From: Aspidiotus rigidus
Lineage: Eukaryota > Arthropoda > Insecta > Hemiptera > Diaspididae
Direction of reading: 5' to 3'
Length of the DNA stretch: 64,000 nt
Assembly: GCA_035079385.1 (NCBI GenBank)
Contig: JAVHKY010000004.1
Location: forward strand, 13,671,001-13,735,000
The translations under genes were made by a program, and so were the position numbers. The notes below the pieces were generated by a model. That model did no database searches. It saw nothing but the letters and a program-made list of their open reading frames with translations, and was not told the origin of the DNA. Of this stretch, positions 1-12,062 are shown in pieces (the stretch's first letter is position 1; each line of letters begins with the position of its first letter).

Positions 1-1940
1 GTAATTATCGTGAATGCTGTATGTGGCTTAGAACGTGTAACGGCTCTGTAGTCCGGGCGGCCGCACACGCGCGTTCGTTTTTACATATTCTTATGCAGCT
101 GTTCTGTCGCTACCAAGATAGAAGTAAACGACTATACGGATAAGTGAGCATTGTAAATGAGACTTCAAAAAAGGAAAAAAGTCATGAAAGGAAGTGAATG
201 AGGAAGACGCGCACGTTTAATTTACCGGCAAATGGCTCGTTCAGAAAAATTAAACTGATGAGCACATTACCCAGGGATGTCAATGAGGTGAGGTGTGAGT
301 ACCTATTCGAGGACCGGGTCGTAGCTCAAAGATACCATATCCTTAAATCGAAACATTCGGCTCGAACGCGAGCGTGCGATGAAAAAAAACTCTCTAGTTG
401 TTAGGTAGTACCGCCTATTAACTACTTTGATGTGTCTTTATTTTGGCGGCCAAGTGTTGGCACTGTCGCAGACAATTGATGAGCCATGAAATAGTGTCAA
501 CATCGGCCTCGCTTTTAATGCTTCTCCGTTTCCTGGCTGGCATCGAGTGTATTCCGTTTTCCTCTCAGCGTATCTTAAACACTATCATTGCCACCCAAGA
601 TAATGCGGTATAATATAAGCTTTTCCTTATATTTTTGCGCTCATCGGCAGAAGAACAAACGATTTTATTCAGTATAAAATAAACGTCGGCCTATACATAG
701 GTAATGAAACGCACCGAAATATTATTCACGCGCCCTAACGCATATCAATGTGGGTAACTTTCTGCTTTTATTTAAATGTCATCGGATTTACGAGAGCGAT
801 GCGGGTGGAAAATGTTTTTGGATAGCTGAGGTTTTCAGGACGCGACTCGAAAATATTTTGACCTCTGAACCTAAATTTCATACGAACCTAAGGTAGGCCG
901 AGAGAAGTATTTCAGGCTGAGAATCCTCATATTCAGATTAATTTCTGGCCTTGAAAATTACATCCGCAGAAAACATCCGCGTACGCCTTGCGTAACAGCA
1001 TCAATAGCCTTGACCTAGTTGAAGGATTTTCAAAAGTTTGAGACCACACCCTACTGAGAATGAGCAGAAATTCGTGCGTTCTTCATTGTTTCATAATATT
1101 CCCCTCCTTTAATGAGCACTCACCCTGATTTGTACCCAATCTTAATTAATACGACGAGAATAGAATGCGAAAGTATGAACGGGTTGGAAAGATGAGCAAG
1201 CTCGTCGATGTACCTGTAAATACATTGGGGCTTGTTAGGTTATTGACAACAGATTGGGACCACTCCCTTCCTGGTCAGAGGCGGACACTTGTTCTGAAAG
1301 GGTGGACATCTGAAAGTACGCTGATGGCGGAGTGCAAAAAAAAAAGTAAAAGGCTACCACGAAACACACATACAAATTAAATATTCATATATTTATTATA
1401 ATTTACAGGCCATATACTAGGCTTAATCTAGGCGTGACGTGCAGTATGCTAGACTGTATCAGCTCTAACCTAGCATACAGCAAATTATTATAATTGTTCC
1501 TATAATAACATGAGTTATATGAAAAAATGTTGTTAAATAGAAAATTGAGAAATAAATTGAATTTGTTAAGTTAAAATTTAAAAATTTATATTCAAAATAT
1601 TGAATTAAAATAAAATAAATTCTTCAAATTATTCCAAACTTCATTATCTCTCTAAGACTTGCAGTATACTAGAGTATTCTAGGCCTAGTATGGCTTAGCA
1701 TTTAATAAACTATGGACCACAAAATCTCCACCAAGCAGTATGGCCGCACAACACTAGCCACCAGGACGAAAAGAAGAAGAAATTAAGATGCCATCGCAAA
1801 GTCTGCAATGGCAGCGGGGAACCCGCAAGCTTCGCAGTTCCGTGGGAAACAGCTAATGTTATGAGTATACGCATTAGGTCTGATCGATAGTTCGAGCTAT
1901 AGAAGTCCCTAAAATAGGTCAAGGTAATTAATGACGTTAG
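1..1940. other. Unassigned sequence, no supported gene
   Basis: Mixed-composition sequence up to about 1380, then AT-rich. Open frames here are short, start arbitrarily and show no recognisable domain. Around 1430-1480 and 1640-1700 there are short copies of a word resembling CTAGTATGGC/GCATACTAG, which recurs in the repeat families further right. I see no coding gene or RNA gene. Confidence 0.5.
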
Positions 1941-2220
1941 GTTTAGAGTAGGTCTAGGCCTCCTTTATCACTAGTTTTATCCTAGGTCTAGTCACCACCC
2001 TTGAATTCTCAATACCAAATCCAATTTGACTCATAAAACAGGTTCCCTGCGTTTCTTGTTCAACTTTGTTAAGGAAGCCGTCATTTTTACAAGTCCCTCT
2101 CCTATCATATGTAGCTTAGAGCAAGGTGTGTTCGAAATTATTCTAAGCCCCTCCCTTATCATATATAGCTCGAGAGTCGGAATTTTTCCAAGTTCCCCTC
2201 CTATCATAGCAATTATTTAT
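1941..2220 (+). repeat. Right-hand copy of the CGACGGC long terminal block with 45-bp satellite
   Basis: From 1941 to about 2088 the sequence matches the long inverted-repeat block also seen at 37230-37336, 45890-46034 and 48630-48780. The order is a GGTCTAGGCCTCC word, then AATACCAAATCC, then AAAACAGGTTCCCTGCG, then TTAAGGAAGCCGTC. It is followed by inverted copies of the 45-bp satellite containing CTCCTATCATA and CTCGAGAGTC. No left partner is seen nearby, so this is probably a solo or truncated copy. Confidence 0.6.
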
Positions 2221-3899
2221 TTTAAATCTAATACTAGAAAAATTAATATAGACTAATAAATTACTCCAATTAAATTTAAATGAAAAATTAAATTTATCAT
2301 AAATAAATTCATGAATTTAATCATACCAAATCTACCTAATTTCAAAATGATAGAACTTGATAAAATTTTTTAAATTTCATTTCCAGATTAACATTTATAT
2401 TTAATATGTAAATTATTATTAATAACAAGGAATAAAAAATTAAAAAAAAAATATTATATAGGAAAATGTTTTTATATTTAAATTTAAATATTAAATTAAT
2501 AGTTCGAGAGTCCAAATTGTTTCAAATCCCTCACCTATTGTAGCAATAATTATTAATTTTAAATCTAATATTTAAAAAATGAATATCTCCAATTAAATTT
2601 AATTGTCATAAATACATTTATAAATATTATAATACAAATTGAACTAAATCTGCCTAGTTCCAAGATAATAGAACTTGATAAAATTTTTTAAATTTAATTT
2701 TCAGATAAAAATTCATATTTAATATGTAAATTAATATTGATAATAAAATTAATATGAATACAAAAAAATATAAAAAAAAATTATTATATAAGAAAACATT
2801 TTATATTTAAATTTAAATATTACATGAATACAAATTTATAGTTCGAGAGTCAAAATTGTTCCACGACCCCCTCCAATCATAGCAATTATCAATTTTGAAT
2901 CTTATCCTAAAAAAATTGATATAAAATAATAAATTACTCCAATTAAATTTAGGTAAAAAATTAAATTTATTGTAAATATTAATGATATAAATTATACCAA
3001 ATCTGCCTAGTTCAAGATAATGGAATTTAATTTTTAGATTAAAGTTTATATTTAATGTGTTAACTAATATTAATAATAAAATTAATATAAAATACAAATT
3101 TCTTCAAAAATATTTTTGATTCTTTTTTTTAATGTTACATAGGAAAATTTTTTATATTTAAATATGAAATTAATACAAATTTATTGTTCGAGAGCAAAAA
3201 TTATTTTAAATCTCCCTGCTATCATGTATAGCTCGAGAGTTGAAATTTTTCCAAGTTCCCCCCTCCTATTGTATATAGCTCAAGAGTTGAAATTATTCCC
3301 AGTCCCCCTCTTATCACAGCAATTATTTATTTTAAATCTAATACTAAAAAAATTAATATAGAATAATCAATTACTCTAATTAAATTTAAATGAAAAATTA
3401 AATTCATCATAAATAAATTCATGAATATCATAATACAAATTCAATCATACCAAATCTACCTAATTTCAAAATAATAGAACTTGGTAAAATTTTTTAAATT
3501 TAATTTCCAGATTAAAATTTATATCCACCAAGTAAATTATTATTAATAAGAAAGAATAAAAAATTGAAAAAATATATATTATGTAGGAAAATTTTTTTAT
3601 ATTTAAATTTAAATATTAAATTAATACAAATTTATAGTTCGAGAGTCAAAATTGTTTCAAATCCTTCACCTATCGTAGAAATTATTAATTTTACATCCAA
3701 TATTTAAAAAATGAATATCTCCAATTAAATTTAAATAAAAAATTAAATTTATCATAAATACATTTTATAAATATTATAATACAAGTTGCACCAAATCTGC
3801 CTGATTCAAAATAATAGAACTTGATGGAATTTTTTAAATTTAATTTTCAGATAAAAATTTATATTTAATATGTAAATTAATATTAATAATAAAATTAAT
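2221..3899. repeat. AT-rich tandem array, unit roughly 330-440 bp
   Basis: Words such as TTTTAAATCTAATA, CCAAATCTACCTAATTTC and TTTATAGTTCGAGAGTC return in the same order at about 2215, 2545, 2890, 3325 and 3685. This indicates about five diverged tandem units. Each unit ends with the GTTCGAGAGTC word of the 45-bp satellite family, so the two families share a junction. An inverted, diverged fragment of the same unit is present near 59240-59310. There is no coding content. Confidence 0.6.
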
Positions 3900-4335
3900 A
3901 TGAATACAACACACTCTCACTTAACCAATCCTTACATATTATCTCCTCCATCTTGCCCATACTGTAAAGAAGAATATCTCACAACTGACCATATGTTTTC
4001 ATGCTCTCATCTCCAATCACTTCGCTCATCACTACAGGTCTCTTCCTCCATCTTACAAGCTCTCAAAATTGATTGCGATACTGTTACACTGACACTACAA
4101 TACTTACGTCTCACTGAATTCTACTCTCTCATCTAACTGTTCTACCTCAACAAATTCTTACAACTTAACACAAAATACGTTAATAATATATAAGTCTGTC
4201 AAAAATATTCATTTTATCATTCTATTATCTATTTAATTATTTATAAAATGTATTTCTCCCGCCATATTACATACCTAAAATAACTTGTAATCCGTCGAGT
4301 AAATAGCCCAATAGGTAGCTGAAATGCTCGTTAAA

Positions 4336-4369
<34 letters not shown>
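3900..4369 (+). mobile_element. 3' end of a non-LTR retrotransposon (LINE), 5' truncated
   Basis: The short frame 3900-4136 contains a C-terminal zinc-knuckle-like spacing (CPYC, then about 9 residues, then DHMFSC). It ends in a word pattern (LQYLRLTEFYSLI) that parallels the end of the larger LINE at 46356-48044 (LHYLRQTDFYAHI). A 3' UTR of about 190 bp with a GTAAATAGCCC word ends in a run of more than 30 A at 4337-4369. The element interrupts the AT-rich array, which resumes immediately after the poly(A). Family knowledge: the CCHC-like tail after RNase H is typical of I/Jockey-type LINEs. Confidence 0.7.
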
Positions 4370-4371
<2 letters not shown>

Positions 4372-4660
4372 CTTTAAAAATATTTTTGAATTTTTTTTCA
4401 AATATTACATGTGAAAATGTTTTATATTTAAATATTAAATTAATACAAATTTATTGTTCGGGAGCGAAAATTATTTCAAGTCCCCTGCTATCATATATAG
4501 CTCGAGAGTCAAGATTTTTCCAATTCCCCCCTCGCCGTGACGTCATCAACCTCGGACCGCCCGCGTTCGCGGATGAAAATTTCTTGAAAGTACTCCCAAC
4601 AAAAAAGATAGCTATCGTAGATTTTATGCACAGAGGAGTAATTCAGCTTCACAATGCATA
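4370..4660. repeat. Resumed AT-rich array and a CRE-bearing repeat module
   Basis: After the LINE poly(A), the AT-rich unit and a satellite fragment (GCTCGAGAGTC) continue. From 4524 to 4615 there is a GC-richer module holding TGACGTCATC and CCCGCGTTCGCGG. Its reverse complement is recognisable at about 16420-16490. Confidence 0.5.
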
Positions 4661-6749
4661 GTTTTTTGTTTTATTACATCCAACCAGAGAAAAATTATAC
4701 AAAGAAAAAAAAAAACAAAACAAAACAAAACAAAATAAAATAAAATAAAATAAAACAAACAAAAAAAAAAGAAAAAAGAATAGGGGGAAAAAATTACACA
4801 CATGCATCATAAATGTATGAAAAAAAAAAAAAAAAAAGTGAAAACAATAGTACTCCGACATAGCAATCCGTTGTGAGGACTGGAGCCGAGTTTGATTTCT
4901 TGTATTAAAAGAGTATGATTTAATCGCTCTTTAGAATTTAAAGAAAGTAAATCATAAAAAAAAAAAGAGGGTTGGAGTAATAGTCTAGCCTGGAAGTTCG
5001 GAGCTCAATCTTCCTCTGGGTACACTTTTACAGAGACTCATAGAACCACATTTTTTTTTTAAGTCCTCCCTCTTCGATGATATAGCTTGAAATTTTCTGT
5101 TCTCCTAACACATACAGCTCAAAAGTTAGAAATTTTCCCCAGTTCTCCCGATTAATTTTTCTTTCAAATGAACCTCACCCCCCCCCCCCATAAAACGAGT
5201 TTCCTGTTAAAATGTGAAAACTCGGACTCACGGGTTTCCACATTAGACCAAGGAGTTCCACCAAAATTTACCAAGCCCCTAAGACGTCATCAGATCGTGA
5301 CGTCACTGAAGGAGAGAGGGCAACTTGGACTTGTAGATTTGAAGAGAAAGGATATCTATTCCTCCTTTACTACAGTCCTGGCTATGCCCCTGACCATTCC
5401 AAATTATTCTGAGGAGGTCTTCCATTCGTTATCGAAAGTTCCACAATATTCGTCTAATTTGCAGCTGAAGCTATTGCTGAATATTAATTGTTTTCTTCTT
5501 TTTCACTCATCGTCGCGATGGTTAATGGGACATAAATTCAACTATTCGTCAGATTTCTTTCGACAAGACGCATTTTGTGAATGCGATATGATAGTGCATA
5601 CGTACATACGCATTATTTTATTGTCGTGCAGTCTATCTGGAAGCAACGTACCGTAAGTACCATTCCAGAGTATTGTTTGACAGCCAAAGGGGTCTCGGAG
5701 CTCGCTAATGGGGTTAATGCAGCGAAGCCGCTAACTAAGAGAGCTTCATTCCCAAGCTGGGATTTGTAATGTAAATTACGGTTAAATGGAGTTAAAGCAA
5801 GTTTGACGTTTTGATAGCGATACTGCCTCGCGGTTCCCCTCCCTCTTCCTGCATCGCGACGCGTGATACAGAAATTAGTGGCGGAGAAGTTGGTGCGTCG
5901 CGATCTTGGTGATGTTGTCGTTATTATTCGTAATAACGAAAATAATTTCGCGTCGCTCTCCAGACAAATCATTTCACGCTTTTCCCTCGACAAGATTCAT
6001 ACCAATTTGCAACTTTTCCTTTCGCGCTTAAAACGACGGATGGAATAATTCTTTCCGGTGTCAAAAATTCTCTTAATTTGACGTAGACACGTGCGGTTTA
6101 AACGACTTGATTAAATTATGAAAATTAAAATCGGAAAAGCGAAAGTGGATGATACGGGAAGAGAAGTCGACGAATGAATACGATGCACTTAATCGCGAAC
6201 GTGTATTCGGAATAATTTTATTTATTTAGGCTACTAATGTTCGAAGTTTTTATTAATTGTTCAAACTCGAGGATGCGTATTTACAATCTGTTGGAAAAAC
6301 TGGCTAAGCGAGTTTTCGAGTACTTGATAAGGGCGTCGTCGTCGTCCGTTTAATCTCAAGGGGGATGCCTTCGCTTGACTGATCATTTTGATCGTATGAA
6401 AAATATGATTCACAGTCATACAGAGTTATGGCTAATACTGTTTAAATTCCATGATTAAGAATTAATTTTTGTTTACTTTATGTTATAAGTCATGTAAAAA
6501 TTTTTAAGGGGGTATTTTCAAACTGTGGATATAGTTTTCTAGTTGTTCAACCACAAGCTTGCCCTATTGAAAATTTCTCACAACCATCGTATACTCCACA
6601 TAAGTCTCAAGGTAGAGATTGAAGGCTACAGTATGGATAGGGAGAGTGAGAGTGGACCTAACAAAAAAGTCACAGACTTGTCAAAATGACCCAGGCTTCT
6701 GGGATGTCAAATAGCTAATTAACGGTAAACAAAATCATCTATCGCTTTA
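4661..6749. other. Low-complexity and unassigned sequence
   Basis: 4690-4850 is A-rich with AAAAC/AAAAT micro-repeats and further A runs. 5040-5230 carries satellite-like fragments and a CATAAAACGAGTTTCCTG word of the GGTTCCCTG module. 5290-5320 has two CGTCA-type words. 5500-6350 is balanced in composition with no recognised repeat, and could be ordinary intergenic or regulatory DNA. No protein domain was recognised in any frame. Confidence 0.4.
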
Positions 6750-6939
6750 GTCCATTCCAGTTAAGAGTGTCAGTAAATCGATGGCAATGCGGTATCAGTG
6801 GCATGAGGGGAATTGCGAAATTCGCACTGAGAGCGTCGAGCAGCACGACGCTTCTCGTCTCTCATTGGCCGTGAAATTGACGCAAACTCACACGTTGTGG
6901 TCGCCTTTTGAATTACTGACACTCTTAACTGGAATGGAC
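6750..6939. mobile_element. MITE with about 27-bp TIRs and TA target duplication
   Basis: GTCCATTCCAGTTAAGAG at 6750 is repeated in inverted form as CTCTTAACTGGAATGGAC ending at 6939. The match continues through GTGTCAGTAA. The element is flanked on both sides by TA (6748-6749 and 6940-6941). A 190-bp non-coding element with TA duplication fits a Tc1/mariner-type MITE. The superfamily is inferred only from the TA duplication. Confidence 0.7.
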
Positions 6940-7294
6940 TATATCTCAACAGACCTGCAGTCGACTATAATTAGTATATGAACGATCAACAAATTTATCG
7001 ACGCTCATAATTATACATCTGCGATGTATGATAATTCCTGTCGCCGTATGTTCTGCCGTAAAAAGTAAAATTGACGTACATCCAAATTGACGATCAGGCA
7101 AACTGTATCTTTCGCACGATTGGTTTGAGTGTGTGAATCGTGATAACAAACTACTATACTTAATTGATGGAATAACAGGGAAGAATTACAATCTGAGAAA
7201 TTGGAGCTTTGTTTCATATATGATATGTGCTCTTCCTTCAATTGTGTTAAAATAACGTTGGATATACGTCAAAAATGGCATTAATATAATTAAA

Positions 7295-7599
7295 GCCCTA
7301 TAAATATGAGTGAGGACATGGACCGCCATATTTAGTCGTTACCAGTACGTCATCATTATTTTCACAGTCTCCTATTCTAATGACTGATAACAGTTTATCG
7401 TGATTTGAAAATAATAAGAGAACATACTAGACTAAGTGCCAAAGCAAATGCAAGACTAAACGCTATTGAGAAATGCGAAATAGCTTCACCAATCACTCAA
7501 ATTCCTCATCTGAATAGGGAACTATGGAGATATGGGTATATGATGACGTAACGACTAAATATGGCAGACCATGCGTCCTCACTTGTAGTATTATAGGGC
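7295..7599. mobile_element. Short inverted-repeat element (MITE), about 60-bp arms
   Basis: The left arm begins GCCCTATAA and continues through GTGAGGAC, GCCATATTTAGTCGTTAC and GTCATCAT. The same words occur inverted at the right end, closing in TTATAGGGC. It is about 305 bp and non-coding. I could not identify a clear target duplication, so the superfamily is open. Confidence 0.6.
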
Positions 7600-8470
7600 G
7601 CTAGTATAATATACAAAATACAATACAAAAACGCCGATATTGGAAGAAGGAATGCTTGCCCATTGTTTGAAAATTAATTTCTTGCCTCACTCGGAAAATA
7701 TGGTCAAAATGCGTAATTCCAGCCTTTTTTTGAGGTTCTTTACCCCATTCCCTTCCCTCATAAATCTGCGCCTACTTGTAACACTAGCAAAACTGATGGA
7801 ATAGTCAGAATCATGAAATAGATGTGACCTGAGTTGTTTTGTTCCTTCTTGCTCTAAGCCTTTTTTTGCAAGTCATCACTGTCATCATATTTTGTAACTT
7901 CAGTAGGTTTATGAAACAGCTTTGTGCCTATTTTGTATTTTTGTGGACTTTCCTTCATTGTCGTTCTCCCAGAGCACGGATTTATCAATTATCCAAACTG
8001 ACGTTATGAGACTTTTAGAAGGTTGGAAAAGTCTGTCAATTCAGGGTATCTCTCCCTCCTTATTTTCCTCTGATCCAAGAATTATATTTGTAAGACCCAA
8101 TGATGTAGGTACTAATAATTAACAAAACAAATTTCCATTCATTTGAAAACCTGAATTTATATACTTATCTATATATAACTGCGTCACGTTGTAACTGTGC
8201 TATTTGTAGAGATAGTTTGCGGGCATATGTCATATTAGGTAGCAGAACAATTGATGTTATCATCTTCCTAGCTATAGCCTAACATGTTGATAGCACAAAA
8301 TTGGAACTGTGAACTTCTTGTTGATTCAGTGTTTGCACTGCAATCTCAGAAGTATTGTTGTATTTTGTTAGCTATATTATGCTACAGACTTACATCTGTA
8401 TCAGGGATTAAGGCTACTGGATCAACTTGAGGCAATCTATATATTTTTAATAACTTATATTCTGACTACC
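7600..8470. other. Unassigned sequence
   Basis: No domain-bearing frame was found. A word TCATCACTGTCATCATATTT at about 7873 recurs near 12578, beside the Helitron helicase relic, so part of this stretch may belong to the same dispersed family. Confidence 0.35.
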
Positions 8471-8643
8471 CACCGGGAAAAATTGATGCCATATGGCTGT
8501 CATTTTGCCAAATTCTTGACAGAAAACTGACCATGCTCATTTTTTGAAATTCGACCAATCAGAACGCTTAAAAAATGGCAATATTGTGCCATTTGTTGCA
8601 AAAGTGATATTGCCATGGCATTGACCAAAATTTTTCTCGGCAG
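8471..8643. mobile_element. Small MITE-like inverted repeat
   Basis: The left end CCGGGAAAAATT followed by TTGATGCCAT is mirrored at the right end by GGCATTGACC, then AATTTTTCTCGG. Length is about 170 bp and it is non-coding. Arms are imperfect and no clear target duplication was found. Confidence 0.45.
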
Positions 8644-9059
8644 GTATGCTTCCCGTCAAACATTTCCTTATATGTAAATTGTCAGACTCTGGTAACTCCT
8701 TCCGATAATCTACCTACAATTATTAGTATATCTATAATTATTACTGATACAATACAATTAGAACCTTTTCCATGTAGTTGAAGATATATTTAGTAGAAAT
8801 ATCAGAGAATAGACAGTAGGAGATGCTTGTTATACCTAGTACAGCTAAGTTCCAAATAAAATATTGAAAATTAATCAGTTATTTTACGATCACATTCTTC
8901 TGTCCTCCACTAGAAAATAAATGGAATTCCTATAATTACACTAATTACCGGTACTCGACATTTGTACCTACTTGTAGTTCCACAACAAGCTATTGATTTG
9001 TAAGTAGTGAGTGGGTCACTTTATTACAAAATTCTCGCATTCATTAAATTCATATTGTA
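8644..9059. other. Unassigned AT-rich sequence
   Basis: No gene, RNA or clear repeat was recognised between the small MITE and the start of the GCGCGTTC minisatellite. Confidence 0.4.
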
Positions 9060-9310
9060 CTCACAAGCAATCTTTCAATTCATTCATTGCGCGGGCGTTA
9101 TTTTGATCCATCAATTGTGCGTTATTTCCTTTCATTAAATGCGCGTTATTGAAACTCATATTTATTACGCAATATTTTAATTTATTTATCGCGCGTTCTG
9201 GTAATTTATTCATGGCGCATTCTTCCATAATTTATTTATTGCGCGTTCTTGATACTCATTTATTGCGCGTTCTTGTAATTTATTTATTGCCTATTAGTAG
9301 AGTTCGGAAG
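9060..9310. repeat. Outlying block of the GCGCGTTC minisatellite
   Basis: Degenerate copies of the word TTTATTGCGCGTTCTTG recur every 24-30 bp. This is the same family as the main array at 10360-12062. Confidence 0.7.
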
Positions 9311-9440
9311 TTTGTGCACCATAAAATTGTCATTTGTGCAAGTAAAAGGGGGAAAAATGCAATAAAAACGTGCAGGAAAAATTGAAAACGTGCAGTATAA
9401 TTTCAAAAACATGCGGGAAAACAAAATGAAAAGTACGAAT

Positions 9441-9860
9441 CTAGGCTAAATTATGCGAACTAAAATTTATAATGAGGTGTCTTTCCAAATTTCCATTGAT
9501 GAATCTGTGTTGCCTGTTGGTTAAAAGGAGCTTAAATTGGGAGAAAGATCTCTCAGCCTCAACGGATGTTAGTGAAGCGTGGTGAAGACAGCTCAAGATA
9601 TCAGGGCTCATTTCAGGTGGAATTTTGCCGCAATTGATTCTCTTAAGGAGCTGAAGTCCTTCATTTTTTTGAACAAAAACTGATTCAAATTTCTGAATTT
9701 CTGTCAAATTTCTGAATTTCTGTCGAAGAATGTCTCCTCCCTCCGCTTTTCACACCATTGCCAACTTTTCCTCAATTTCATTTAAAGACTGAAGCTGATC
9801 CTCCAGAGACAAATTTCTGGCCTCCAGGGACGTCATCATCGCAAATTTGTGTTCAGCGTT
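9441..9860 (-). pseudogene. hAT transposase C-terminal remnant
   Basis: The frame 9441-9707 on the minus strand ends with a hAT C-terminal dimerisation signature. It reads SVEAERSFSQFKLLLTNRQ, then an R-F-x-N-x-N-L-E-R-H-L-I-I-N-F pattern. Upstream on the same strand (to about 9860) a continuation is readable (SLEARNLSLEDQL) but contains a stop. This region of the family mediates dimerisation and forms part of the catalytic fold of cut-and-paste transposases. The N-terminal BED finger and most catalytic residues are absent, so it is dead. Terminal inverted repeats were not found. Confidence 0.7.
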
Positions 9861-10359
9861 GAAAAATACTCTAGCTATAATGAAATTCAGGATACAAGAT
9901 AGCTGTTCAGTAGTGCTGTATTAGAAGAAAAAATTCTGAACTTTCATACATATGTAAGAATGCACGCATTCTTTTTGTCGTCCACTACTTGCAGGTTTCT
10001 TTCTGCATGTAGACTTTATTAGGTATTTCGATAGTTAGGTATCTGGTTATCTTCCGAGAGTAGTCAGCTGACCTGCATTTTCTACAGGACTCTCAACTTT
10101 TTGTTTCGATTCAGTGTTTACACTGCATCAACATGATTTGTTAAGATTTCACGATCTTACACATATATATGCTTCATTCTTTCTTAGAAGAGACGGTTAA
10201 GTTGAATTCTTTCTCTCAGTAAGTCAAATTTTTCCTGAGTTGAATTATTCATGGGTCCAAGTCAAACTTCAAGAACTTGGAAAATAGCCAACTGGAACAA
10301 TTTTTTTGGTCCCTGGATTTGACTTACCAAGGTCTGATTGTATTTTGATTCAGTTATTG
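9861..10359. other. Unassigned sequence between hAT relic and minisatellite
   Basis: No recognisable domain. A GATTCAGTGTTTACACTGCA word at about 10110 resembles one at 8321, suggesting a dispersed non-coding repeat. Confidence 0.35.
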
Positions 10360-12062
10360 CGTCTTTTTTCAATCCATTTATTGCGCGTTCTTCAAACTCA
10401 TTAAAAGCGCATTCCTTCACTTTATTTATTGCGCGTTCTTAAACTTTTAATTTATGGATTGCGCATTCTTGAAACTCATTTATTGTGCGTTTCTTCAAAC
10501 TCATTATTGTGCGTTCTTTTCACTTATTTACTGCGCGTTCTTAAAACTCATTCATTGCGCATTTTTTTATTTCATTGATTGCGCGTTCTTGAAACTCATT
10601 TAGGTAGGCCTATTGTGCGTTCTTGTAATATTTATTTATTCCGCATTTCTTCAAACCCCGTTATCGCGCATTCTTGAAACTCATTTATTGCGCATTCTTG
10701 AAACTATAATTTATTGCAGGTTCTTTTAATTCATTTACTGCGCGTTCTTAAAACTCATTCATTGCGCGTTGTTGAAACTCATTTATTGTGCGTTCTTGTA
10801 ATATTTATTTATTCCGCATTTCTTCAATCTCACTTATCGCGCATTCTTGAAACTCATTTATTGCGCGTTCTTAAAACTCATTCATTGCGCGTTTTTTTAT
10901 TTCATTGATTGCGCGTTCTTGAAACTCATTTATTGTGCGTTCTTGTAATATTTTTTTATTCCGCATTTCTTCAAACTCACTTATCGCGCATTCTTGAAAC
11001 TCATTTATTGCGCGTTCTTGAAACTATAATTTATTGCAGGTTCTTTTAATTCATTTACTGCGCGTTCTTAATACTCATTCATTGCGCGTTTTTTTATTTC
11101 ATTGATTGCGCGTTCTTGAAACTCATTTATTGTGCGTTCTTGTAATATTTTTTTATCCCGCATTTCTTCAAACTCACTTATTGCGCATTCTTGAAACTCA
11201 TTTATTGCGCGTTCTTGAAACTATAATTTATTGCAGGTTCTTTTAATTCATTTACTGCGCGTTCTTAATACTCATTCATTGCGCGTTCTTGAAACTCATT
11301 TATTGTGCATTCTTGTAATTTATTTATTCCGCATTTCTTCAAACTCATTTTTATTGCGCGTTTTTGTAATTCATTTATTGCGCGTTCTTAAAACTATAAT
11401 TCAGGGGTTCTCAACAGGCCGTTTGCGGCGCACTGGTGTGCCGCGAACCCCCTTCAGGTGTGCCGCGAAGAAATCAAATTTCCGCACTTTATTTGTGAAT
11501 AGTTGGAAGAACGAAATTTCAAGAACTAACGGTAAATAAGTTTTGGTTGTACGTTTCCACGGAATACCCGACAATATCGAAGAAGGCTGTCACCATACTG
11601 CTTCCATTTGCAACATCCTACTTGTGCGAGCAGGGATTTTTGGTTCTTACAAATATGAAGTCTAAATATCGCGCACGGCTCACGGGTACCTCACTCGAAA
11701 GTGAGATGCGTGTATGTTTATCTAGTATTAGGCCTAATATTAAAGAATTGTGCGAGCAGCATACAGCTCAAATTTTGCATTAATTTTCAAATACAATACT
11801 TTTTGCAAAGAGGTGTGCCGCGAAAAATTTTTCTCTTGAAAAGTGTGCCGCGTGTACCACACAGTTGAGAACCCCTGCTATAATTTATTGCAGGTTCTTT
11901 TAATTCATTTACTGCGCGTTCTTGAAACTCATTTATTGTGCGTTCTTGTAATTTATTTATCGCGCATTTCTTCAAACTCATTTTTATTGCGCATTTTTGT
12001 AATTCATTTATTGCACGTTCTTCAACTCTATTGTATTATACAACGCGCAATAAATAAATTGA
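10360..12062. repeat. GCGCGTTC minisatellite array with higher-order structure
   Basis: Units of about 24 bp with the consensus CATTTATTGCGCGTTCTTGA repeat throughout. Variant units form a higher-order pattern: the block starting ATTTATTGCAGGTTCTTTTA appears at about 10712, 11030, 11230 and 11881, each time followed by the same order of variants. The frames running through it (repeated LLRVLKTHSLRVLETH patterns) are simple translations of the repeat. The array is split by a hAT element at 11402-11877. Confidence 0.85.
11402..11877 (+). mobile_element. Truncated hAT element with 8-bp target duplication
   Basis: The ends are CAGGGGTTCTCAAC at 11402 and GTTGAGAACCCCTG at 11877, a perfect 14-bp inverted repeat of the hAT type. 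Exact 8-bp duplications CTATAATT flank it (11394-11401 and 11878-11885). Subterminal GTGTGCCGCGAA words are repeated at both ends. Inside, 11547-11783 encodes a C-terminal hAT-like fragment (a P-F-A-T-S-Y-L-C-E-Q-G-F pattern, then M-K-S-K-Y-R-A-R-L). This is the type seen in ZBED5/GTF2IRD2-like hAT-derived proteins. The element is an internal-deletion derivative and cannot encode a full transposase. Confidence 0.9.

Noticed and set aside
1710..1922. Short tryptophan-containing minus-strand frame
   Set aside because: No start context, no domain and adjacent to repeats; likely chance.
2813..3097. Asn/Ile/Leu-rich frame in the AT-rich array
   Set aside because: Composition reflects AT-rich repeats; no domain and no conservation between units.
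10714..11539. Leucine-rich repeat-like frames (LLRVLKTHSLRVLETH)
   Set aside because: These are simple translations of the 24-bp GCGCGTTC minisatellite, not leucine-rich repeat domains.
10360..12062. Regular repeats reminiscent of a CRISPR array
   Set aside because: Units are contiguous and variable with no unique spacers, and the genome is eukaryotic.
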